From NCBI RefSeq assembly GCF_000582685.1, contig NZ_KK073768.1, positions 3,077,812-3,141,811 on the forward strand: 64,000 nt of DNA. Direction: 5' to 3'. The DNA comes from [Scytonema hofmanni] UTEX 2349. GTDB taxonomy: Bacteria; Cyanobacteriota; Cyanobacteriia; Cyanobacteriales; Nostocaceae. The position numbers and the translations under genes were made by a program. This document shows positions 17,432 through 26,436 of the stretch, piece after piece (positions within the stretch are counted from its first letter, which is position 1; every line of letters starts with the position of its first letter). The notes beneath the pieces are model-generated. The model was not told where the DNA came from. It was given only the letters and a program-made list of their open reading frames with translations, and ran no database searches.

Positions 17432-18412
17432 CTACATCATCGGCGGAATGACAAACAAAAGTGATTGTTGCTCTAATTCAGGGAACTCAACCTCCAAAGT
17501 ATAAGTCTGGTTAAGTGGCTGCCCGTATAACTCAACACTTAGGCAACCGGAAGTAGAAGACATCGCCTTTGCTTGAGTGCCATTTCCTTGGAGTGTCAAA
17601 ATCCCCGCCGTGGGTAGATCCCCCATGACGCAGAGTTTTGTCACTCTACCGTGAGACTGATATTCTACTTTGAGGTTGATAGCGCCCACACTAGTTAGCC
17701 ATTGTCTTTCGACCACTGGATTGCTATTTGAAATTGGTAAAGTCAAATTTTCCAGTAATTGTTTAGCTGCTAGCAAAGATAAAGCCATCTGTTGGCGTTC
17801 TCCTAAATCGGAGTAATCGCTTTCTTGGATCGGCATTTTCTCTAGGGCATCCACAGAGCGATAGGGACTTCTGAGCACCATTCCGGCTAAGTCGTTGAGT
17901 GCTTGGGCATCGTTAGGAAACAAGCTCTCGACTACCTGAACTAATTTTGCCCCCAAAGGCAGAGAAGATATCAGCATAGCCTGACATTTTTCTAGCAATT
18001 GCTGAAAAACTTTTTCAGGTAAAGATACTGGTATATTCAATTTCGATTGCTGTGCCATCCACCCGTATGCTGGAACTAATGCAATCGAAGGACTGTCTAC
18101 GTAGTCGGGGTAATCTCTTAATTGGGATTCCCAAGGGAATAAAGGCGGGTGGCTTTGAATTTGGACTTGTAGCCGACGTTTAATGACGGCTTGGAAACGT
18201 TCTTGCACAGTAGGAATTTCTCCCAGTTGAAAGGTTTGGGGTATGCCTTCCGACTCAAAATCACCACTTGTGGAAGTGGTGGTTTCAAAGAGCGGATTTT
18301 CTACCCCGTCAATTTCCTCACACTCAGCCGAGGGATGCAAGCTTGGTTCGACATCTGATGACAAAAGCCAAGCGAGTAACTGGTGTTGTAAGGATTCTGA
18401 GTCACTATTCAT
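17432..18412 (-). CDS. patU: PatU-like heterocyst patterning protein
   Basis: I read this as patU from position and length: it lies directly after hetZ and overlaps its stop by 8 bp (ATGAATAG). The 326-residue protein is soluble and acidic in its first 90 residues, with no domain I can name; the C-terminal third is beta-rich (NLKVEYQSHGRVTKLCVMGD). From knowledge of Anabaena PCC 7120, the equivalent locus is split into patU5 and patU3, and PatU3 interacts with HetZ to tune heterocyst spacing; here it is a single frame, as in Nostoc punctiforme. ATG 18412 is chosen over GTG 18424 because of the coupling overlap. Confidence 0.65.
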   Translation of the reverse strand: MNSDSESLQHQLLAWLLSSDVEPSLHPSAECEEIDGVENPLFETTTSTSGDFESEGIPQTFQLGEIPTVQERFQAVIKRRLQVQIQSHPPLFPWESQLRDYPDYVDSPSIALVPAYGWMAQQSKLNIPVSLPEKVFQQLLEKCQAMLISSLPLGAKLVQVVESLFPNDAQALNDLAGMVLRSPYRSVDALEKMPIQESDYSDLGERQQMALSLLAAKQLLENLTLPISNSNPVVERQWLTSVGAINLKVEYQSHGRVTKLCVMGDLPTAGILTLQGNGTQAKAMSSTSGCLSVELYGQPLNQTYTLEVEFPELEQQSLLFVIPPMM

Positions 18413-19595
18413 GAGTAGATGCACCTGATCCGGATACTAACGAGTTACGAATTTCCCAAGCTTGCTCCAGAATTTTAAACCACCGTTTTTGCAGTTGTGC
18501 CATTGACAAACCTAAAGTTTTGGCGATTTTTTCATCGGGTTGTCCTTGTTGCTTCAACTCCAATAAAGACCGTTGTTTCTCCTCTAGCTGTGCGGTGTAA
18601 ATTTCCCACTGTTGGGGAGTCAAGCCCAAATTAGTGGGCAAAGAAGCTTCTAGCCACTCGTGAACCAATTCCCAGCGATGCAACAAGGCAAAACGAATCA
18701 GATGATATTTAAAGCGTTGCTGCAAGTAATCGCGCTGGCGAGGAGTTAAACCTAAAATTGACTCAATTTCTTGGGCGGATAAATCTTGAAGGCGAAGGGC
18801 GAAGTAATCAGCGCAGTCAGTTTGTTGGCGTTGTTCGAGATAGTTCATTAACTCCGTAACCACAACAGAACGCAACGTGTCTTCTTCGGGTTCGGGTTCG
18901 GGTTGCATCGCCATCGCACTTCGCAATTGCTGCACGGCTGGATCTTCCCAAGAACCATCGCCATCATTAGCGCTACCTTCTGCGGCTTGTTCGATGTCTA
19001 CAGAGCTTTCGGGGGGCTGTTGTTGAGAGAAAGTTTGCGCCCGCAAAATAATCAGCTGCTGCTGTCGTCCTGGTAGGGGAATCCGGCGCTTGCCATAGCG
19101 CTCGGTAAATGCCATGTACTCTGCTAATTCCAGAAGACTCTGGGGGCGATAGCTAGAGGTAAGTTGATTTTCGCGTCGGAAAGCATTTAATGCCTCCAAA
19201 TAAAAACTTTGTAAGAAATCTTCAATGATCGTCAGCCGCCCTTGATAGCTCAACTGCCTCTGAGGAGGATTAATGTAACGGTAGATAATCGCACTCAAAG
19301 TGCTATGTAATTCGACCCTACCCCGATTTGAACCTAACTGGTAGTATCTGAGACACTGTTGTAGCCTATGTTTGGCTAAGGTGAGCGCCGAGCTTTCCAC
19401 TGCACCGGAAGCTTGGATACGTTTACTTTCATGGCAAATACGGTAAACTTCGGCGTTAATTCGTGTAGCCACGTCGTGGCAATTCTGCTCCGAAGCTTTG
19501 GTTAATTGGCTGAACTCCTTGAACAGGAGTTGAAATATCCCCTCCACTCCGATAGAATTTTCTCCCTGAATAGTTGCGGTTGCGGCTAAATTCAT
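18405..19595 (-). CDS. hetZ: Heterocyst differentiation regulator HetZ
   Basis: The 396-residue protein matches what I remember of HetZ in length (about 400) and in its N-terminal half, with FQLLFKEFSQLTKASEQNC and YQLGSNRGRVELHSTLSAIIYRY. The C-terminal half is helical with sigma-factor-like HTH patterns (LSAQEIESILGLTPRQRDYL and QPDEKIAKTLGLSMAQLQKRW), consistent with DNA binding. HetZ acts with HetR early in heterocyst commitment. Synteny supports the call: patU follows, and sds, murI and two amiC-like genes lie upstream, as around alr0099 in Anabaena. A middle acidic linker (about residues 195-235) is low complexity. Confidence 0.75.
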   Translation of the reverse strand: MNLAATATIQGENSIGVEGIFQLLFKEFSQLTKASEQNCHDVATRINAEVYRICHESKRIQASGAVESSALTLAKHRLQQCLRYYQLGSNRGRVELHSTLSAIIYRYINPPQRQLSYQGRLTIIEDFLQSFYLEALNAFRRENQLTSSYRPQSLLELAEYMAFTERYGKRRIPLPGRQQQLIILRAQTFSQQQPPESSVDIEQAAEGSANDGDGSWEDPAVQQLRSAMAMQPEPEPEEDTLRSVVVTELMNYLEQRQQTDCADYFALRLQDLSAQEIESILGLTPRQRDYLQQRFKYHLIRFALLHRWELVHEWLEASLPTNLGLTPQQWEIYTAQLEEKQRSLLELKQQGQPDEKIAKTLGLSMAQLQKRWFKILEQAWEIRNSLVSGSGASTHE

Positions 19596-19799
19596 AGTCT
19601 CAGTTTAAAAAAACCCTAACATACTTGGTTACAACCTGTATGAACGTAGATATTGGCTTTTTGGGTTTTGCGTATAAGCTAAACGCAGGCAGATCCTGTG
19701 TTTATAATTTGCTTCTCATCTATTATTCCCAACTTATAGTGAGATTATTCACACGTAAATATTTTATAGCCATTACCCAAAAGTTATTTGCAGGTCGTT

Positions 19800-20273
19800 A
19801 TGGACTTAAAAAAACAAATTCAATTGCTGATTGACAATGCACCCAACGATGGTGTAACACCACAACTTGTCACAGCAATCGCCCCAGTTATTAGCGCGAT
19901 CGCTCAAAGGTTACGTCACCCCCAGTATTATATTCTCCAAAATTTGGAAAAAGACTGGATTTTAACTACATTGAGCAACCGTGCAAATCCAGGCTTGGAA
20001 AAGCGTGCGATCTACGCTTATCCTACCTTACAGGATGTTCCACTCAGCTTCAATGCTGGGCTTGACCCTCAAGTAATAGCTGCACCCATTCCGATTGCTG
20101 ACATTTTGTTTCAACTTGTGGCATTAGAACCCGTAGATAGTATAGTTTTTTTTGATACTCCTGGCATGAGTACCAACGCTGTGGAAATTAAGCGAACTGA
20201 GTTACAGCACTTAATTCAAGAAAAGCTTCAACAAAAACATTCTCGCACTGTTATTCCACCTGATATTGCTTAA
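19800..20273 (+). CDS. Conserved hypothetical protein
   Basis: The 157-residue soluble protein is not one whose function I know. It reads as a conserved cyanobacterial protein with a LRHPQYYILQNLEKDWILTTL segment and a late VDSIVFFDTPG strand. ATG 19800 (MDLKKQ) is preferred over 19788. It is divergent from hetZ, 204 bp away, and convergent with sds. The close divergence from hetZ means the two may share an upstream control region. Confidence 0.65.
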   Translation: MDLKKQIQLLIDNAPNDGVTPQLVTAIAPVISAIAQRLRHPQYYILQNLEKDWILTTLSNRANPGLEKRAIYAYPTLQDVPLSFNAGLDPQVIAAPIPIADILFQLVALEPVDSIVFFDTPGMSTNAVEIKRTELQHLIQEKLQQKHSRTVIPPDIA

Positions 20274-20358
20274 AGTGGCTGGGTACGCTTGGACGCTTAG
20301 ACTGAGGACTAAGCAAGTATTCCAAATCACTTCTTGCACAATCCCCAATCTCCAGTTT

Positions 20359-21330
20359 TTAATAGAGCCGACTCAGTACATAATCAGCCATATTAGTCAG
20401 GGCTTGCCGGCATTCTGAGGCTGGGAGAACCGCAAGATGTTCGATCGCACTTTTGGCATGTTTGGCTGCTAACTCGCGCGATCGCACTATACCCTGACTA
20501 TCTTCAATCAGCGCCAGCGCTTGTTCTAAATCACCAGCATGGGCAAACTCTCGTGAAATCAGCACTTCTAAGTATGGTTTTTCTTCCAAAGCAAATAAAA
20601 CTGGTGCAGTCAGATTCCCACTGATGAGATCCGATCCGGCTGGTTTACCTAAGGTATCCGTCGAACTTGTGAAATCTAAAATATCATCCACAATCTGAAA
20701 CGCCAAACCAAGATTACTACCGTAGCCATACAAATTTTCGGCGGTTTCTTGGGAAACGTCGCTCAATAACCCAGCTGCTTTAGAACTGTTGGCAATTAAC
20801 GATGCAGTTTTGTAATAGCTCTTTTTTAAGTAAGTTTCAATGGAGGTGTTAGTATCAAAGCGATTTAGTCCCTGCTGGATCTCTCCTGAAGCCAAATCCA
20901 TAATCACCTCAGACAGCAGTTTCACTACCTCTAAGTTGTCTAGGTTAGCTAAATACCAGGAAGATTGGGCAAATAGAAAATCTCCGGCTAATACAGCAAT
21001 GCGGTTGCCAAACAAACTATGAACTGTGGGAACAGAACGCCGCATATCTGATTCATCCACCACGTCGTCATGCACTAAGCTTGCAGTGTGAATCATTTCT
21101 GTAATTTCAGCTAGGCGTCGGTGTCGCGGCGTGATTTCTTGGTCTAGCATTGTTGAGCGCGATACTAATAGAACAATTGCCGGTCTTATGCGCTTGCCCC
21201 CAGCTCCAAATAAGTGCTCTGCCGCTGCATAGAGTATGGGGTGGCGATTTCCAACTAGCTGTTTCAGATTGTCTGCTAGTATTCGCAGGTCTGCTTCCAC
21301 AGGGGAAAAAAAGGAGGTAGCTGGGGTCAT
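20359..21330 (-). CDS. sds: Long-chain polyprenyl (solanesyl) diphosphate synthase
   Basis: This trans-prenyltransferase condenses isopentenyl diphosphate onto allylic diphosphates to make the C40-C45 side chain of plastoquinone. The 323-residue protein has both aspartate-rich motifs, HDDVVDESDMRR near residue 91 and QIVDDILDF near 217, plus GGKRIRPA and FGNRIAVLAGDFL. The small residues before the first motif fit a long-chain product. ATG 21330 gives the usual N-terminus. A long intergenic region lies upstream. Confidence 0.93.
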   Translation of the reverse strand: MTPATSFFSPVEADLRILADNLKQLVGNRHPILYAAAEHLFGAGGKRIRPAIVLLVSRSTMLDQEITPRHRRLAEITEMIHTASLVHDDVVDESDMRRSVPTVHSLFGNRIAVLAGDFLFAQSSWYLANLDNLEVVKLLSEVIMDLASGEIQQGLNRFDTNTSIETYLKKSYYKTASLIANSSKAAGLLSDVSQETAENLYGYGSNLGLAFQIVDDILDFTSSTDTLGKPAGSDLISGNLTAPVLFALEEKPYLEVLISREFAHAGDLEQALALIEDSQGIVRSRELAAKHAKSAIEHLAVLPASECRQALTNMADYVLSRLY

Positions 21331-21946
21331 GGATGGGCGGACTCTGGCTTAAGTTAAGAAAGTTTACATATCCTATACTCATTTTAAGATAAGCCTGTGC
21401 CGTCGCGAAGTTTTCGTCTAAAATCCTTCCGCAATGCTTCCTCCTTGAGCTTGATCTCAAGGAGAAAGCATGATCAGCCTAATTTATTAGCCGTCAAAAA
21501 TGGTATAATTGAATTAGCTATGATGACCTCTAAAGTTAGGTGAGGCTCAAGCGTGATGAAACGTTGACTTACATATACTTAAGTAAACTTATTAAAAAGT
21601 TTTATTAAGCTTCAAAATAACCTCCATACGATAGATGTAACTATACAACTTAGTCAGAAATTTCTTTTTGCGAAGATAATCTGTAAGTAAGGTTCGCAAC
21701 AACACCTGAAAGTATATCTTCTGCTAGATCCATTATTTATTTGTAACTTCAGACTAAATTCTTTCACCTTTTCTGTGACTGCCCTAGAAATTTTTAAATT
21801 GAGTACTAAAGTTGGCTTAAAAGTCTAGACTATTGTGTTACGCTAAAATTAAGGGATTTAAAATTTTACGGATATTCACCCTAATAAAGATAAATCATCA
21901 ATAGGTGATTTTACTCAAAAATTTTGGTGAGTATAAATAACTTATC

Positions 21947-22125
21947 GTAGGTTGAATCAAAGAAATTATTCTTTTGATTTTTCCTGCGATGTCGAAGGCT
22001 AGACGGGAAGGCATTTGGTGAGGGCAGTTTTCGCCGCAACTGATTGTCTGTTCGGAGCTAAGGGTTGCCCTTATGGGAAACCCTTACACGATTTCAGCAT
22101 AGGTTGAGCATAAGTGTTGCTCGTG
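21947..22125 (+). ncRNA. Candidate structured RNA, family unknown
   Basis: Three consecutive hairpins stand out from the AT-rich flank: CAGTT/AACTG at 22025-22042, AAGGGTT-CCC/GGG-AACCCTT at 22060-22085 and GAGCA/TGCTC at 22106-22122. An outer pairing TGAATC (21953-21958) with GATTTCA (22090-22096) could close the first two. Base composition changes sharply at both edges. The length, about 180 nt, suits a stable regulatory RNA. The strand is assumed; no family was recognised. Confidence 0.35.
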
Positions 22126-22176
22126 CCATGATGTGCGCTTTTTAAGAACGCAGACTGGGTAGACTGCTAATGCAGC

Positions 22177-22206
22177 AGTTGTAATTGCTATATAGCAATT
22201 ACAACT
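22177..22206. repeat. Perfect 30-bp palindrome
   Basis: AGTTGTAATTGCTAT is followed immediately by its exact reverse complement ATAGCAATTACAACT. It lies downstream of the candidate RNA and may be its 3' hairpin, although no T-run follows; it could equally be a protein-binding dyad. Confidence 0.8.
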
Positions 22207-22389
22207 GGTGTGATAGGTATTGTCTGTGAAAAAACTAATTTAATAATTAATTGGTTAACCGTAGAGAATAAAAACTCTATGAAAAATTTACTATAGCAAA
22301 CTACAGCCATCAAAGATTTACTTTGTTGGCTGGGGTTCTACTAATTTTATGCAATTTTATATTCCTTTGAGAAAGGTGCAGGTAGAAGA

Positions 22390-22584
22390 ATGATTTACAG
22401 AAACATCCCTATGATGATTTTTATTTTAGCTGCGGGTTATTTATTCACCGTTTATTTATTATTAGCTTTGGCGAAGCGAACAGGACAAAAGCCTGTACCT
22501 AAAAGTATCACTTCAGCTTCTAGCGAGAAACATAAGCGGGAGATATCTCTAACTCCAAATGTGACCAAAGTAGTCAATAGTTAA
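22390..22584 (+). CDS. Small single-helix membrane protein
   Basis: The 64-codon frame encodes one hydrophobic segment (MMIFILAAGYLFTVYLLLAL, about residues 8-27) followed by a basic, soluble tail. AGGT lies about 10 bp before the ATG. The tail's last codons (KVVNS) and stop fall in the AGTCAATAG repeat, so the C-terminus may be altered. No family was recognised; the gene sits between the candidate RNA and murI. Coding status is moderately supported by the helix and ribosome-binding site only. Confidence 0.45.
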   Translation: MIYRNIPMMIFILAAGYLFTVYLLLALAKRTGQKPVPKSITSASSEKHKREISLTPNVTKVVNS

Positions 22585-22697
22585 GGGTCAAGGGTCAAGA
22601 GTCAATAGTCAATAGTCAATAGTTAAGAGTCAATGGTCAAAGTATCTTTATACTATGGAGTATTGACTTTTTGACTATTGACTTTTTGACTATGGAC
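22570..22697. repeat. AGTCAATAG heptamer repeats with inverted copies
   Basis: AGTCAATAGTCAATAG-type units (22570-22640) are followed by CTATTGACTTTTTGACTA-type inverted units (22660-22697), giving a potential long hairpin between convergent genes. It provides the stop for the small membrane ORF. Confidence 0.8.
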
Positions 22698-22700
22698 TAA

Positions 22701-23573
22701 CTAGTCTTTCTGGATGTAAGAAATTGCGGCATCGCCCAAGCGCACAACTTCAACCATTGGGGTACAGCCTAACCACGGTAGGGAGGACTGAGCAAACTGT
22801 TGTGGACAACCACTGACAGCAAAGCGAGTTGGCTGTGGTGGGTGGGTATTTTTTAAGCCCAGAAGGTCTAACTCTTGGGTACAAGCGGTAACGACATGAA
22901 CCGCTGGATCAACTAACTTGACCTCAGAAGGTAGAAGCGATCGCAGTATCGGTTCAAGGTGAGGATAATGGGTACAGCCGTAAACTAAAGTATCAATTTG
23001 CTGCTGTATTAAAGGTTCCAGATAAGACCGGGCAACATCAGTAGTGTAAGGGTCTTGAATTCGGTTTTGTTCAATTAGTGGCACAAACTCCGGACAACCG
23101 ACTTGCCAAACTTGAACATCTGGATCAATTTCGAGAATAGCTTGCCGATAAGCATTACTTTTGGCAGTTGCTGGGGTCGCAATTACCCCAATCCGCTTTC
23201 CTTGTTGCACAGCTGCTCTCGCTCCTGGGAGAATGACTCCGAGAATGGGCAGGTCAAATTCTTCACGCACCGTCTCTAAAGCTAAAGCAGAACTGGTGTT
23301 ACATGCCATAATTACCATTTTCACTTGTTGCTGCTGCATCCAGGTGAGAATTTCGCGCACGAACTGCAAAATTTCTGCTTGGGAACGAATACCGTAAGGA
23401 AGTCGAGCTGTATCCCCAAAGTAAATGATTGATTCATTGGGGAGTTGCCGATAGAGTTGTCGCAATACTGTCAAACCACCGACACCACTATCAAAGATGC
23501 CAATGGGGGCACGTTGGGGTTCAAGATCGGAAAAATGATTTTGATTGCCTTCAAAAATGGAAGATGGAAGCAC
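22701..23573 (-). CDS. murI: Glutamate racemase
   Basis: MurI interconverts L- and D-glutamate for peptidoglycan. The 290-residue protein shows FDSGVGGLTVLR near residue 28, YFGDTARLPYG near 55, the first catalytic Cys in MACNTSSA near 91 and the second in VYGCTHYPHL near 202. Length is typical. ATG 23573 is retained although conservation starts nearer residue 20. It is downstream of two peptidoglycan amidase genes on the same strand, a wall-remodelling group. Confidence 0.95.
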   Translation of the reverse strand: MLPSSIFEGNQNHFSDLEPQRAPIGIFDSGVGGLTVLRQLYRQLPNESIIYFGDTARLPYGIRSQAEILQFVREILTWMQQQQVKMVIMACNTSSALALETVREEFDLPILGVILPGARAAVQQGKRIGVIATPATAKSNAYRQAILEIDPDVQVWQVGCPEFVPLIEQNRIQDPYTTDVARSYLEPLIQQQIDTLVYGCTHYPHLEPILRSLLPSEVKLVDPAVHVVTACTQELDLLGLKNTHPPQPTRFAVSGCPQQFAQSSLPWLGCTPMVEVVRLGDAAISYIQKD

Positions 23574-23611
23574 AGGCAGATTTTTAGTTAGGTTTTGGAT
23601 TTAAGATACAG

Positions 23612-23696
23612 GATTGTTGATGGTTGATGGTTGATGGTTGTTGGTTGTAAAAAAAATTACTCTTATCCACTAACCACTAACCACTAACCACTATCC
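23612..23696. repeat. GTTGATG/GTTGTTG repeats with inverted CCACTAA units
   Basis: Heptamer units GTTGATG and GTTGTTG (23612-23648) face TAACCAC units (23661-23690), between murI and the first amidase gene. This is the same architecture as at 805-1038. Confidence 0.8.
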
Positions 23697-23700
23697 ATTT

Positions 23701-25632
23701 CTAGCGTTGTAGATACCTAAGGACACCACGAGCGATCGCTTCTGCCATGCGATTTTGGTATTCTGTAGTTGCTAGCCTGGGATTATCCTCACGACCGCTC
23801 ATGTAGCCTACTTCTACAAGAATTGAGGGCATAGAACTTTTCCTCAGAACATAAAATCTAGCTTTGCGCGTTCCCCGGTCTTTGATAGTACTGATGTTTT
23901 GTAAAATAGTTTTGCGAACTACTTCCGCCAAATTATAACCGCTGTCGTAATAATAAACTTCTAACCCATTCACATCTGGGCGCCTATCAACTGAGTTACC
24001 GTGAATACTGACAAACAAACTAGCATTAGCTCTGGCTGCTATATCTACCCGTCCCTGAAGTTCGACAAAATAGTCAGAATCTCGCGTTAGAACTGTTTGT
24101 ACGCCATTTTGCTCTAAAATAGCGGCGACTCTTTTACTAATAGGCAAGACTACATCCTTTTCTAAAAGTCCTCCCAAACCAGGGGCGCCGGAGTCTTTAC
24201 CACCATGTCCTGGGTCAATAACTACGAGCGTTCGTCCTCTAGGAACTCGACGTGACGGTAGGGGTGATGTCGGTCGGTCGTTAGTAAGTGGATCTGGGAA
24301 GGGACCTCTGTCTGGTGATGGTAAGGGAGGTAAAGGAAGTCCAGAAATGCTGGATGATGTTGGTACCCGCCGAGAGGGTTGTATTTGTAAAGCGATAAAC
24401 TGATCGCCAACTTGGTTGAGTTCGCCAATTTGTGCTCCCGGTGTCGGTTGAACAAAGATGGCAACAGTATTTGAGTCTTGCTGTTGCAAGCGTACTTTCA
24501 GAATGGGGCTATTAGAACCAAATACCGGACCTCTGACAGAGGGAGCCAAGCGAGCATTGGGAATGGTGATGCGGTAAAATCCAGTGGATCTATCCCAAGA
24601 GCCGTTTGCAGATAAATTGCGATCGCCTCTAACGATCAATTGCGTGCCAGTAGCTGCCAGTTCCACAGATTGAATTGTGGCTGGCAAGTTGGCGACAACT
24701 GGTGGTGGGATGGGACGTGGGTTGCTGCTTCCGGGAAGTTGAATATTACTACTTCCCGGTAATCTGACTACACCAGTATTCGGTAGAACTATAAAACCAC
24801 CAACACTACTGGTACTTGCTCGCCAGTCAGAACCATTTTTGTCCACCTGCATAGTCATGCGAACAACAGGTGGGCTGGTTTGCAGTTGGGAAAATTGGAT
24901 GCGGTTAACACCATACCGATTAATCGACACATCCCGTTGCGACAAACTTGGTGATAAAGATGCGCCGGCGATATCAATATTAATTGCCCTTCTATCGTCG
25001 CTGCGATTTACTTGAATCTGAGGATTACCCCCACTGGTGCGGACAAAAAATCCATCCCCTGTAATCCGGAAATTTTCAATTTGAGTCGTCCCTTGTGTAG
25101 CGCTGATAGCCGTTGGCTTAGTAGCTTGGGCTAAAGTGCTCGGTTGGGTTGTCACCACATTGTAAATATTTCTAGGCGGTAAGGCGCTGGTAGCTGTTGG
25201 TTGCCTCACAGCAATTTCTGTGGGCTGAGTTGCTACTCCCTCTGCTACTGGCGTTGGTATTTGTACAGTCCAGCGGCTAGCAGTTGTGCCGACAAATTTG
25301 ACCTGGTTGGGGTCTAGGGTATAACCAGGAGTCAATTCGACGACGATACGAGTTGTTTGTTGATCAAACTGCCCGACACGAATTGAGGTAATTGCCCCAC
25401 CTACCTGTTGCCTTAGCTGTGGACGCCCAAAGGTTGTTCCTGGCAAGTCAATTACTAAACGAGTGGGGTTAAATATTAATTGCGCTTGGGGTTGAACAGC
25501 GCCTGTAGTATTAATTTCTAGTCGGTTTTGGTTGGCATCAAAACGCCAAGAGTCCAATTGCGCCGCCAAAGTTGGCGACGATAGCATCAAAATACTTCCA
25601 AAAGTACCGGGTAGTAACCAGTGTAATTTCAC
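23701..25632 (-). CDS. amiC2: N-acetylmuramoyl-L-alanine amidase, AMIN plus Amidase_3 (AmiC2-like)
   Basis: This exported zinc amidase cleaves the peptide from N-acetylmuramic acid. The 643-residue protein has a signal peptide (1-23), AMIN-type domains near 27-130, 185-290 and 320-425, a Pro-rich linker (430-470) and the catalytic domain (about 470-640) with zinc ligands in IDPGHGG, LLEKDV and SIHGNS, and the catalytic Glu in LVEVGYMSG. In Anabaena the tandem amiC genes are known to drill septal nanopores for cell-cell communication; that role is inferred from synteny. GTG 25632 is the start, with GGAG 12 bp upstream. Confidence 0.88.
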   Translation of the reverse strand: MKLHWLLPGTFGSILMLSSPTLAAQLDSWRFDANQNRLEINTTGAVQPQAQLIFNPTRLVIDLPGTTFGRPQLRQQVGGAITSIRVGQFDQQTTRIVVELTPGYTLDPNQVKFVGTTASRWTVQIPTPVAEGVATQPTEIAVRQPTATSALPPRNIYNVVTTQPSTLAQATKPTAISATQGTTQIENFRITGDGFFVRTSGGNPQIQVNRSDDRRAINIDIAGASLSPSLSQRDVSINRYGVNRIQFSQLQTSPPVVRMTMQVDKNGSDWRASTSSVGGFIVLPNTGVVRLPGSSNIQLPGSSNPRPIPPPVVANLPATIQSVELAATGTQLIVRGDRNLSANGSWDRSTGFYRITIPNARLAPSVRGPVFGSNSPILKVRLQQQDSNTVAIFVQPTPGAQIGELNQVGDQFIALQIQPSRRVPTSSSISGLPLPPLPSPDRGPFPDPLTNDRPTSPLPSRRVPRGRTLVVIDPGHGGKDSGAPGLGGLLEKDVVLPISKRVAAILEQNGVQTVLTRDSDYFVELQGRVDIAARANASLFVSIHGNSVDRRPDVNGLEVYYYDSGYNLAEVVRKTILQNISTIKDRGTRKARFYVLRKSSMPSILVEVGYMSGREDNPRLATTEYQNRMAEAIARGVLRYLQR

Positions 25633-26436
25633 AGTCCTTTCTCCTGATTCGCATTCATGGGAGCCGTCAATCCGTCAAAATAAATTAAATATTGATAAAT
25701 CCTCACACCGTCACCGCCCAATATGACGCTTTGATGCTCCGCTCATGGCGCGTGCGTTTGTATTAAAGACACAGCTAATGGCGTAAGATTCTAGCACGTA
25801 ATAGTCAATTTGCCATGATGTTAAAGCATAAAAGTTCTGTCTTTAAAGCATCAGATTACACCAAAAAAGAGCTGATCGGGATAATTAATACTTAGCGATC
25901 TTCGGGTTAATTACACTTGAATCAGCCAATAATTGATGTATGAATGGATTTTTGATGTTAGATGCACAAAATCCGAAAAATGTCAACGGCTGTCAGTTAA
26001 TGAGGCAAAGCTGGTCAATAGTCAACAGTCTAAAATTAACAGTCAAGAGTCTAAATAAAGGCGCTTGGGCGCTTGGGTTAGGGAAAATCTATTTTTATCA
26101 TGAGTTTTGTGAGCGTAGACGCGATCGCTAAGTAGTTGTGCAAAATTAAATATATATTTGTCCGAAGCGAAGGTCGCGTTCAAAGGAGCGTCTCCAACAG
26201 GAGAAGAGAAGCGGAATGTTCAAAGGAGCGTCTCCGACAGGAGAAGCAATTCGCTTGCGGTTTGGAGATTGCTTGTCTGCGACACGCTCCTTTGAACGCT
26301 ACATTTCATTTCGCTCGCAATGACATAAATAATTTTGCGTAATCACTTATCCCTGAGTTAGACATTACAATTGCTCAGTCGAGAAAATTAACAGAAAATT
26401 CATGATTGTGTATTTACTCAGATTTTGTCAAATCAG
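25633..26436. other. Intergenic region between the two amidase genes
   Basis: About 800 bp without a supportable gene. At 26155-26320 it holds a composite repeat: TTCAAAGGAGCGTCTCC appears twice direct and once inverted (GACACGCTCCTTTGAACG), and the ending CGCTCGCAATGACA resembles the block at 6612-6690. Two short ORFs at 25940 and 26136 are made of repeat sequence. The length suggests the second amidase gene may have its own promoter. Confidence 0.6.
26155..26320. repeat. Composite GGAGCGTCTCC repeat
   Basis: Two direct copies of GTTCAAAGGAGCGTCTCC (26178 and 26218 areas) and one inverted copy near 26280-26300 enclose GCGGTTTGGAGATTGC; similar modules are at 6612-6690. This is a dispersed, probably non-coding repeat family. 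Confidence 0.65.

Larger units (their letters stand above)
21331..22389. other. 1-kb intergenic region with a structured segment
   Basis: No protein gene is convincing between divergent sds and the small membrane ORF at 22390. The first 600 bp is AT-rich and featureless. A more GC-balanced 180-nt segment at 21947-22125 and a perfect palindrome at 22177-22206 are described separately. Confidence 0.6.

Noticed and set aside
18405..19595. Ordinary sigma-70-like factor
   Set aside because: HTH-like patterns are present at the C-terminus, but the N-terminal half does not look like sigma region 2, and synteny favours HetZ.
21990..22125. Cobalamin riboswitch
   Set aside because: GGGAA, GGTGA and CCGCAACTG are reminiscent of its core, but the AATCC part and the 3' CAGGA..CCTGCC box are absent and no B12-related gene follows.
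26155..26320. Transposase remnant
   Set aside because: Repeated GGAGCGTCTCC modules are noncoding in all frames; no transposase motif is visible.
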